Shown here one piece after another: positions 57,669 to 64,000 of a stretch of DNA of 64,000 bases (positions are counted from its first letter, which is position 1; each line of letters starts with the position of its first letter). The position numbers and the translations under genes were made by a program. The DNA is taken from positions 682,001 through 746,000 of the forward strand of contig NZ_PIPZ01000001.1 of the NCBI RefSeq assembly GCF_003987045.1, read 5' to 3'. Origin of the DNA: Pseudidiomarina marina (GTDB lineage: Bacteria; Pseudomonadota; Gammaproteobacteria; Enterobacterales; Alteromonadaceae). The notes beneath the pieces were generated by a model. That model was not told where the DNA came from, did not search any database, and was given only the letters and a program-made list of their open reading frames with translations.

Positions 57669-58793
57669 TCACTTACCTAAAGTTGCGAGTGGGTGTTCGC
57701 TTGCCGCCCACGGCGACGTGAAAAAGCCATCAACCTCTTCCGCCGAAACCTCACCAACCGAACCATGCTGCCACTTTGGCTGCTTATCTTTATCAATTAA
57801 CAACGCCCGAATACCCTCAGCGAAATCACCGCGCATCGCACATTGAACCGATAATGTTAATTCAAGACGGAAGCAGTCAGCTAAACTCAAATCAGCACCG
57901 TGTTGTAATTGATTCCATACAATATGCGCCGTCATTGGACAACCTGCAGCTAGTGTTTGACGTGCACGAGCAAGCCATTTGTCATCCGTCTTGTCATTCA
58001 CGATTGCTGTGACAACCGACTCGATATCCGCGCCATGCGTTAACTTTTTAATTAATTGCTGATGCGCTTCTACCTGTCCAGCCGGTCGTTGACTGCTATC
58101 GCGCATGCCAATACCGTTGAGAACATCGGTTACTTTCTGGTGGTTTAGTGCCGCCGTATCACCCCACTTTATGTCTTTTAAACCGGCAAGCACATCGTCT
58201 TTGCTGGTGCTCGCCACAAAGTGATCAGCTAACTTGAGATACAGTGCATCAGTGGCATTCATGTGCGCGCCAGTAAGACCTAAAAACAGACCACAGCCAT
58301 CAGGCATTTGGTTCAAGAAGTGGGTTGCACCAACATCAGGATATAAACCGATCGTTATCTCAGGCATCGCCAATAGCGAACGCTCAGTCACAATCCGATG
58401 GCTCGCACCGTTCATCAGGCCCATGCCACCACCCATGACAATGCCATGCCCCCAAAGCACAATTGGCTTAGGGAAAGTGTGAATGGCGTAGTCGAGTCGA
58501 TATTCTTGGCTAAAAAAGTCAGCAACTTCGTCAACAAGTACACCTGGCTTCGCTTGCATGGCTTTGTACATGGCAACAATATCGCCACCAGCACAGAAAG
58601 CTTTTTCGCCGGCACCTTGCATAAATACACAGGCTATGGCGTCATCGTCTGCCCACTGCTGCAATTTCGGTAGCAAAAGTTGAATCATTGGCAAGCTCAA
58701 CGCATTCAATGATTTTTCTGAATTCAGCGTGATCACACCAATGCGCTTGCCGTTGCTTGCTTCAAGCTCGTCGAACAATACTACTGGATCCAT
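57669..58793 (-). CDS. ivdE: 3-hydroxyisobutyryl-CoA hydrolase / enoyl-CoA hydratase family
   Basis: The 374-residue protein is a long crotonase of the HIBCH type. It has NSEKSLNALSLPMI, GAGEKAFCAGGDIVAMY (oxyanion loop), GIVMGGGMGLMNGASHRIVTE and MPEITIGLYPDVGATHFLNQMPD. Most enoyl-CoA hydratases have about 260 residues, so length and cluster favour HIBCH. It releases CoA from 3-hydroxyisobutyryl-CoA in valine breakdown. It begins 32 nt after the acyl-CoA dehydrogenase; no separate enoyl-CoA hydratase is present in the cluster. Confidence 0.88.
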   Translation of the reverse strand: MDPVVLFDELEASNGKRIGVITLNSEKSLNALSLPMIQLLLPKLQQWADDDAIACVFMQGAGEKAFCAGGDIVAMYKAMQAKPGVLVDEVADFFSQEYRLDYAIHTFPKPIVLWGHGIVMGGGMGLMNGASHRIVTERSLLAMPEITIGLYPDVGATHFLNQMPDGCGLFLGLTGAHMNATDALYLKLADHFVASTSKDDVLAGLKDIKWGDTAALNHQKVTDVLNGIGMRDSSQRPAGQVEAHQQLIKKLTHGADIESVVTAIVNDKTDDKWLARARQTLAAGCPMTAHIVWNQLQHGADLSLADCFRLELTLSVQCAMRGDFAEGIRALLIDKDKQPKWQHGSVGEVSAEEVDGFFTSPWAASEHPLATLGK

Positions 58794-58825
58794 TATGACC
58801 TCCTTTTAAGACAGAAAAGCCACCC

Positions 58826-59983
58826 TTAAAGGATGGCTCGGTCCATATCGGCGAGTAAGCGGCGTGCAATGATCACCCGCATAATTTCGTTGGTGCCTTC
58901 AAGAATTTGATGCACGCGGACATCGCGCACATGACGTTCCAGTGGATACTCTTTGATGTAACCGTAACCGCCGTGAATTTGCAGCGCTTCATTACATACT
59001 TGGAAACCAACGTCAGTGGCAAACCGTTTTGCCATCGCACAATAGGTCGTTTTGTCCGGATCGTTGCTATCCACTTTAAACGCTGCCAGGCGAACCATTT
59101 GGCGCGCAGCAACAAGCTCGGTTGCCATATCAGCAAGCTTAAACTGTAACGCTTGGAAATGTCCCAACTCTTTGCCAAACTGCGTACGTTCGTGCATATA
59201 GTTCGTTGCAGTTTCCAACGCCGCTTGCGCTGTTCCGACAGAACATACCGCGATATTAATCCGACCGCCGTCCAATCCCATCATAGCGAATTTGAAGCCT
59301 TCACCTTCTTCGCCAAGCAGATTAGCTGCTGGAATTCGAACATCTTCGAAGGTAACCAAGCGTGTCGGCTGAGCATTCCAGCCCATTTTCGCTTCTTTTT
59401 TACCGTAACTAATACCCGCCGCATCGGCTGGTACAACAAACGCAGAAATACCTTTCGGACCAGCTTCGCCGGTGCGCGCCATAACGACTAATACGTCGGT
59501 ACTACCAGCACCTGAGATGAACATTTTCGAACCGTTTAACACATACTCATCGCCATCTTTCTTTGCGGTGGTGCGTAAACTTGCTGCGTCAGAGCCGGCA
59601 CCTGGCTCAGTTAAGCAGTAAGAGCCTAACTTTTCACCCGTAACCAATTCTGGAACCCATTGTTCAATTACATCTGGTTTCGCAAACGAACCAATCATCC
59701 ATGTGACCATGTTGTGAATGGTCATCATGGCGGTGGTTGCCGTACAGCCCATCGATAACTGCTCAAAAATCAACGCAGCGTCTAATCGGCTCATGCCGAA
59801 GCCGCCCGCGTCTTCTGGGGTATACATGCCCATAAAGCCCATTTCACCAGCTTTACGGAATACCTCAATTGGGAAGTGTGATTCTTCGTCCCATTGTGCA
59901 GCAAACGGGGCTAGTTCTTTCTCAGCAAAAGCTTTTGCCGTATCGACAAAAGCTTGTTGGTCGTCAGTTAAATTAAAATTCAT
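58826..59983 (-). CDS. ivdC: Acyl-CoA dehydrogenase (isobutyryl-CoA type)
   Basis: FAD enzyme desaturating branched-chain acyl-CoA. The 385-residue protein shows CLTEPGAGSDAASLRT, FISGAGSTDVLVVMARTG, the FAD region ERTQFGKELGHFQALQFKLADM and QIHGGYGYIKEYPLERHVRD. The catalytic Glu is likely in QILEGTNEIMRVIIARR. Substrate assignment comes from the mmsA/mmsB context. It lies 12 nt after mmsA. Confidence 0.9.
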   Translation of the reverse strand: MNFNLTDDQQAFVDTAKAFAEKELAPFAAQWDEESHFPIEVFRKAGEMGFMGMYTPEDAGGFGMSRLDAALIFEQLSMGCTATTAMMTIHNMVTWMIGSFAKPDVIEQWVPELVTGEKLGSYCLTEPGAGSDAASLRTTAKKDGDEYVLNGSKMFISGAGSTDVLVVMARTGEAGPKGISAFVVPADAAGISYGKKEAKMGWNAQPTRLVTFEDVRIPAANLLGEEGEGFKFAMMGLDGGRINIAVCSVGTAQAALETATNYMHERTQFGKELGHFQALQFKLADMATELVAARQMVRLAAFKVDSNDPDKTTYCAMAKRFATDVGFQVCNEALQIHGGYGYIKEYPLERHVRDVRVHQILEGTNEIMRVIIARRLLADMDRAIL

Positions 59984-59995
59984 GACAACGTCCTA

Positions 59996-61495
59996 TTACT
60001 TCAAATGAATCGTCATATTTGGACCATTGGCATCAGCGATATCGCTTTCAAACCAACGCGCAGTAATGGTTTTGGTTTCACTGTAGAAACGCACCGCTTG
60101 CTTACCATAAGCATGCAAATCACCAAAGAACGAACCTTTCCAGCCAGTGAATGAGAAGAACGGCAATGGTACCGGAATTGGAATATTGATACCGACTTGA
60201 CCCACTTCAACATTGTGCTGGTATTTGCGCGCCGCGGCGCCGCTAGCAGTGAAAATTGAAGTGCCATTACCATAAGGATTCGCATTCACTAGTGCCAGCG
60301 CGTCATCGAGTGTTTCAACTTCAGTGGCACAAAGTACCGGTCCAAAAATCTCGTTCTTATAGATTTCCATATCGGTCGTTACTTTACTAAACATCGTTGG
60401 GCCAACCCAATTACCATTCGGGAATCCATCCACTTTACAATCACGACCGTCCACTAAGAGCTCAGCGCCCTCTTTCTGACCTTGTGTGATGAAGTTTTCT
60501 ACCCGTTGCTTCGCTTGTGGACTGATCAATGGACCGTATGCCGCATTTGTATCATTCCAGGCCCCTGGCTTCACTTTCGCCAATTCTGCTGCAACTTCAG
60601 GAATCCACTCACGTGCTGCGCCAACGAATACCGCGACAGAAATCGCCATACAACGTTGCCCTGCAGCACCAACCGAGGCACCAACCAAGTTGCTGATCAC
60701 TTGTGATTTGTTTGCATCAGGCATGATCACGCAATGGTTTTTCGCACCCGCAAATGCTTGCACGCGTTTCATGTTTTCAGTGCCACGACGATAGATGTAT
60801 TGACCTACTGCCACAGAACCAACAAACGAAATCGCGCGTACCGCTGGCTCATCTAGTAAGAAATCAACCTGCTCTTTACCACCGTGAATCACCTGCAACA
60901 CACCTTTCGGAGCGCCTGCTTGCTCGAACAATTCAACCAAACGCGTTGGCGTTAAAGGATCTTGCTCAGATGGCTTCAAAATAAATGTATTACCGCAGGC
61001 AATTGCCAATGGGAACATCCAAAGTGGAATCATCGCTGGGAAGTTAAATGGCGTAATACCTGCACACACGCCAAGTGGCTGCGTATAGCTATAGCTGTCA
61101 ATGCCGCGCGCAACGTTTTCAACCGTTTCCCCCATCAACAATGATGGAATATTGGCTGCGTGTTCAACCACTTCGATGCCGCGCCATACGTCGCCCTTCG
61201 CATCATCAAACGTCTTGCCTGTTTCGCTCGCAAGAATTTCAGCAATTTCATCATGGTGCTCTTTCAGCAACGCTTGATAACGCATCATCACACGAGCGCG
61301 CTCAGAAACCGGCACTTCTTTCCAAGTCAAAAACGCTTTTTTCGCGCTCTCAACCGCTTTCTTCATCTCGTCCTGTGTTGCACAAGGTGCTTGCGCAATC
61401 ACTTCTTGCGTGGCCGGGTTGGTCACGTCAATCCAGTTACTGGTGTTCGACTGCACGAATTCGCCGTCGATAAATAAAGGAACTTTCTTGCTCAT
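59996..61495 (-). CDS. mmsA: Methylmalonate-semialdehyde dehydrogenase MmsA
   Basis: CoA-acylating aldehyde dehydrogenase converting methylmalonate semialdehyde to propionyl-CoA in valine (and thymine) catabolism. The 499-residue protein has the catalytic Cys282 in [25 protein letters not shown] and [24 protein letters not shown] (in part) are characteristic of the MMSDH subgroup. It has AGAGG eleven nt upstream and heads the mmsA-acd-ivdE-mmsB-ivdG run. Repeat element D lies upstream. Confidence 0.97.
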   Translation of the reverse strand: MSKKVPLFIDGEFVQSNTSNWIDVTNPATQEVIAQAPCATQDEMKKAVESAKKAFLTWKEVPVSERARVMMRYQALLKEHHDEIAEILASETGKTFDDAKGDVWRGIEVVEHAANIPSLLMGETVENVARGIDSYSYTQPLGVCAGITPFNFPAMIPLWMFPLAIACGNTFILKPSEQDPLTPTRLVELFEQAGAPKGVLQVIHGGKEQVDFLLDEPAVRAISFVGSVAVGQYIYRRGTENMKRVQAFAGAKNHCVIMPDANKSQVISNLVGASVGAAGQRCMAISVAVFVGAAREWIPEVAAELAKVKPGAWNDTNAAYGPLISPQAKQRVENFITQGQKEGAELLVDGRDCKVDGFPNGNWVGPTMFSKVTTDMEIYKNEIFGPVLCATEVETLDDALALVNANPYGNGTSIFTASGAAARKYQHNVEVGQVGINIPIPVPLPFFSFTGWKGSFFGDLHAYGKQAVRFYSETKTITARWFESDIADANGPNMTIHLK

Positions 61496-61518
61496 CTGTA
61501 TAACCTCTTTATTGAATT

Positions 61519-61696
61519 CGTTACTCGTTATTCGTTATTCGTTATTCGTTATTCGTTATTCGTTATTCGAAAAAGACTAAAACCAACAAATATGGTTCAA
61601 AAATTCTCACATCGAAAAGCGCTCAAACCTCGATACAGAGTTAACGAGCGAACAACGCTCACGAATAACCAATAACGAATAACGACTAACGCTTTT
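61519..61696. repeat. Heptamer/palindromic repeat element D
   Basis: The left part is CGTTACT followed by six perfect CGTTATT units (61519-61567). A spacer of about 75 nt follows. The right part (61641-61696) holds inverted units (CGAATAAC, CAATAAC, CGAATAAC, GACTAAC) and ends in GCTTTT. It lies between the divergent mmsA and araC genes. The spacer holds no gene I can support. Confidence 0.82.
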
Positions 61697-61730
61697 GCTG
61701 TTAATCCATTGTCGTTGTTTTCGAAGTCCT

Positions 61731-61758
61731 TTAACATCGACGATTTTGCCCCTATAAT
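61731..61758 (+). promoter_or_regulatory. Promoter of araC-eamA
   Basis: TTAACA and TATAAT are separated by 16 nt, five of six and six of six consensus bases. The start near 61765 gives a leader of about 22 nt to the ATG at 61787. Confidence 0.65.
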
Positions 61759-61786
61759 GGACAAAATTGCGATCTGGGAGTCTTCC

Positions 61787-62674
61787 ATGAGCCAACCTTC
61801 ATCGTGGCCACTTCCACCTGGAAGTTCACGTGTTGTTTTGCCATTACAATTGACCCGACAGCTATCTCGACACCCGCTGACGAAGCATCTATATCCGCTT
61901 GCATATGGCCATTATGTCGATGCCCAAGGACACCAAGTAGAACGCCAGCAACATACCGATTACTTGCTCATATTTTGCCATCGCGGTAGCGGCTGGTATC
62001 GAACCGAAACTGCCAGCGGCAATCTGCGTGCTGGACAATTATTGCTATTACCCGCTGGGCAAGCCCACGCTTATGCTGCTCACAACGAGCAGCCCTGGAG
62101 CATCTACTGGGCGCATTTTCAAGGTTCCGCAGCAGCGGCATGCCTCGAATTTCTTGAGCTAACCAACCAGCAACCGGTATTAACGCTAGCTCGTTGGCGG
62201 CAACTTGTTCCAGTGGTTACCGATCTACTCAACTTGCAAACCCAGCGTCACCAATTTGCCGCAGCAGTCGTCGCAGCGAGCTTATTGCAGCGAATTATCG
62301 CCGAATTGCCGCGCTTAACCGCAACCATGCAAGCACCACAAGGCTTTGATTTGCCAGCGCTGGAGCGCTTCATGTACAACAACTCTCATCGCGACTTAAG
62401 CCTAGACGATTTTGCTGATTTTGCTGGTTTATCACGCTTCCATTTCAGCAAAAAATTTAAGCAATTCACAGGCACCAGCCCGATGCGTTACTTTAACCAA
62501 ATTCGGGTTAAAATAGCGTGCCAGTTGTTAGATGCCTCAACCGATTCAATTCGTCAAATCAGTCAACAACTTGGCTTCGATGACCCATACTATTTTTCGC
62601 GACTGTTTAAGAAAACGATGGGTATTTCACCGCAGTACTATCGCGAAAGTTCTGCCACCAAAAGCACTCAATAA
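61787..62674 (+). CDS. AraC family transcriptional regulator
   Basis: From ATG 61787, with GGGAG six nt upstream, it has 295 residues; an upstream in-frame ATG at 61709 precedes the promoter and is rejected. The N-terminal cupin-like domain has DYLLIFCHRGSGWYRTE and LLLLPAGQAHAYAA. The C-terminal double helix-turn-helix has LSLDDFADFAGLSRFHFSKKFKQ and IRQISQQLGFDDPYYFSRLFKK. It lies 14 nt before the transporter gene, which is its likely target. Confidence 0.92.
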   Translation: MSQPSSWPLPPGSSRVVLPLQLTRQLSRHPLTKHLYPLAYGHYVDAQGHQVERQQHTDYLLIFCHRGSGWYRTETASGNLRAGQLLLLPAGQAHAYAAHNEQPWSIYWAHFQGSAAAACLEFLELTNQQPVLTLARWRQLVPVVTDLLNLQTQRHQFAAAVVAASLLQRIIAELPRLTATMQAPQGFDLPALERFMYNNSHRDLSLDDFADFAGLSRFHFSKKFKQFTGTSPMRYFNQIRVKIACQLLDASTDSIRQISQQLGFDDPYYFSRLFKKTMGISPQYYRESSATKSTQ

Positions 62675-62688
62675 ATAAGGAAAAAATT

Positions 62689-63537
62689 ATGTGGATACTT
62701 TGGGCTGTAACCGCACTGTGGGCTGCAAGCTTTTCACTCATTGGAGAGTTTCTTGCCGGCCATGTCGACGGTTATATCGCCGTATTCATCCGCATGATCC
62801 TTGCGTTAGCATTGTTTTTACCGCTGTGGCGCCCTGCTCGTCTTGCGTTTCGCCAGCAGTGGCAACTCGCGGTAATTGGTGCCATTCAAATTGGCGTGAT
62901 GTATCTCTTTCTCTACCACGCGTTTCTTTATCTATCTGTTCCTGAAGTGCTTTTATTTACCATTTTTACGCCACTTTACGTGACGCTTATTGACGATGTA
63001 TTTTTCCAACGCCGCCATTTACCGGCTCGTTGGTGGCTCGCTGCGGTTGTCGCAGTCATTGGTGCCGCTGTCATCCGCTTTGAATCACTGAGCGATTCTT
63101 TTGTGATTGGTTTTTTACTGATTCAAGCAGCCAACCTATGTTTCGCTGCCGGACAAGTGTTTTATAAACGCCTTGAACTCGGTAATAGTCGCAATCAAGT
63201 ACACGCCTTCGCTCTATTCTTTATTGGTGCCACCGCCGCATCTGGTATAGCGATGGTACTCTTTGCCGACTTCTCAAAACTACCGACAACCCAGTTAGAA
63301 TGGGGCATTTTATTGTGGCTTGGCCTCGGCGCATCTGGCTTCGGTTACCTTGCATGGAACCTTGGTGCTAAGCGCGTGAACGTTGCGCAACTAGCCACCA
63401 TGAACAATATGCTTATTCCAGCTGGCTTGCTGATAAACTATGCGTTTTGGGGGCAAGCCGTAGACTGGCCACGGCTTGTCCTCGGTGGTGCCATATTGAT
63501 TAGTTCAGTATGGCTCGCGTCGAAACGACCGGATTAA
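62689..63537 (+). CDS. EamA/DMT family transporter
   Basis: The 282-residue protein has about ten membrane helices in two EamA repeats: ILWAVTALWAASFSLIGEFL, VFIRMILALALFLPLW, IGVMYLFLYHAFLY and later YLAWNLGAKRVNVAQLATMNN. The family exports or imports metabolites and amino acids; substrate unknown. AAGGA precedes the ATG by 7 nt. It forms an operon with the AraC-type regulator and overlaps the end of the convergent thiolase by 4 nt. Confidence 0.9.
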   Translation: MWILWAVTALWAASFSLIGEFLAGHVDGYIAVFIRMILALALFLPLWRPARLAFRQQWQLAVIGAIQIGVMYLFLYHAFLYLSVPEVLLFTIFTPLYVTLIDDVFFQRRHLPARWWLAAVVAVIGAAVIRFESLSDSFVIGFLLIQAANLCFAAGQVFYKRLELGNSRNQVHAFALFFIGATAASGIAMVLFADFSKLPTTQLEWGILLWLGLGASGFGYLAWNLGAKRVNVAQLATMNNMLIPAGLLINYAFWGQAVDWPRLVLGGAILISSVWLASKRPD

Positions 63538-64000
63538 ATCATTTCAACAGCAACAGCAACGGCTTCACCACCACCAATACAGAGCGATGTGACGCCACGT
63601 TTCTTGCCGCGTTGTTTCAACGCGTGTAGTAGCGTCACCAACAAGCGGGCGCCGCTCGCACCGATTGGGTGCCCAAGTGCGCAAGCACCGCCATGCACGT
63701 TCACTTTGTCATGGTCAATATCTAGTTGCTGCATGGCAAGCATCGTTACCATCGCAAACGCTTCGTTAATTTCCCACAAATCAACGTCGTCCTTGCGCCA
63801 TTTAACTTTGTCGAGCAATTTATTCATTGCACCAATTGGGGCCACGGTAAATTCAGCGGGAGCCTGCGAGTGTGTTGCATGCCCTACGACACGCGCTAAT
63901 GGTTTTAAACCACGAGCTTTCGCATCACTTTCGCGCATCAACACCAATGCCGCAGCGCCATCAGAAATCGAACTAGAATTCGCGGCCGTGATGGTGCCAT
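63534..64000 (-). CDS. Acetyl-CoA acetyltransferase (thiolase), C-terminal part
   Basis: The reading frame runs to the window edge, so the N-terminus lies outside. The frame opens with GTITAANSSSISDGAAALVLM, a thiolase block. The catalytic His is in GGACALGHPIGASGAR, and a Cys of the CxG motif is in SLCIGGGEAVA. In the branched-chain cluster of Shewanella a thiolase (ivdA) precedes mmsA and cleaves 2-methylacetoacetyl-CoA; that role is inferred here. The araC-eamA pair separates it from mmsA. Confidence 0.9.
   Translation of the reverse strand, partial: GTITAANSSSISDGAAALVLMRESDAKARGLKPLARVVGHATHSQAPAEFTVAPIGAMNKLLDKVKWRKDDVDLWEINEAFAMVTMLAMQQLDIDHDKVNVHGGACALGHPIGASGARLLVTLLHALKQRGKKRGVTSLCIGGGEAVAVAVEMI

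Noticed and set aside
61597-61795. Two overlapping minus-strand reading frames inside repeat element D
   Set aside because: They run through the repeat and the araC promoter, have no family pattern and no ribosome binding site.

Overview
The window reads as core chromosome of a marine-type gammaproteobacterium, most likely Alteromonadales and plausibly the Idiomarina/Pseudidiomarina group. This placement is inferred from remembered family sequences (RelA, LepA, NadB, PpnN, GcvA, QueF are close to the enterobacterial forms) and from the mix of Shewanella/Vibrio-type DUF3549, DUF3301 and DUF3192 genes; no search was run. Coding density is very high. No phage, insertion sequence, CRISPR array, toxin pair or defence island was seen.

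Layout. 1-12132 (minus strand): rpoE-rseA-rseB-rseC (envelope stress sigma factor and its control), then lepA-lepB-rnc-era-recO-pdxJ-rlmD-relA-mazG, a long chain mostly joined by ATGA-type overlaps. 12306-17238: nadB (plus), ygfX-sdhE (minus), ygfZ-slyD (plus) and a PLP-dependent trans-sulfuration-family enzyme (plus). 17376-23492 (minus): xerD-dsbC-recJ-prfB-lysS, with the programmed +1 frameshift in prfB. A lone tRNA-Tyr(GUA) lies at 23579-23663 on the plus strand. 23672-26474 (minus): quinone oxidoreductase, pirin and glutathionyl-hydroquinone reductase. 26590-40482 (minus): rpsB-tsf-pyrH-frr-uppS-cdsA-dxr-rseP-bamA-skp-lpxD-fabZ-lpxA-lpxB, covering translation factors, isoprenoid and phospholipid precursors, outer-membrane protein assembly and lipid A synthesis. 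40753-45021 (plus): map-glnD-dapD. 45018-52980: truC-yqcC, DUF3549-DUF3301, an Mpo1-like membrane protein, a GNAT gene with a perfect FNR-type box upstream, syd, queF-ppnN, DUF3192 and an NAD-type isocitrate dehydrogenase. 53068-64000: rlmM, an alpha/beta hydrolase and gcvA, then a branched-chain amino acid (valine/isoleucine) catabolic cluster: SDR (ivdG-like), mmsB, 3-hydroxyisobutyryl-CoA hydrolase, acyl-CoA dehydrogenase, mmsA, and the end of a thiolase. An opposite-strand araC-eamA pair interrupts the cluster.

The least explained feature is a dispersed family of heptamer-repeat palindromic elements at four loci (17239-17371, 54175-54306, 57513-57667, 61519-61696). Each has tandem 7-bp units of the type CGTTATT on the left. 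Three have inverted CGAATAAC-type arms on the right, and all four end in GCTTTT. One supplies the last codons and stop of the hydrolase gene; another sits just upstream of the mmsB ribosome binding site. Other points are a YgfX that has lost its membrane hairpin, the absence of acpS next to pdxJ, and the absence of rnhB-dnaE after lpxB.
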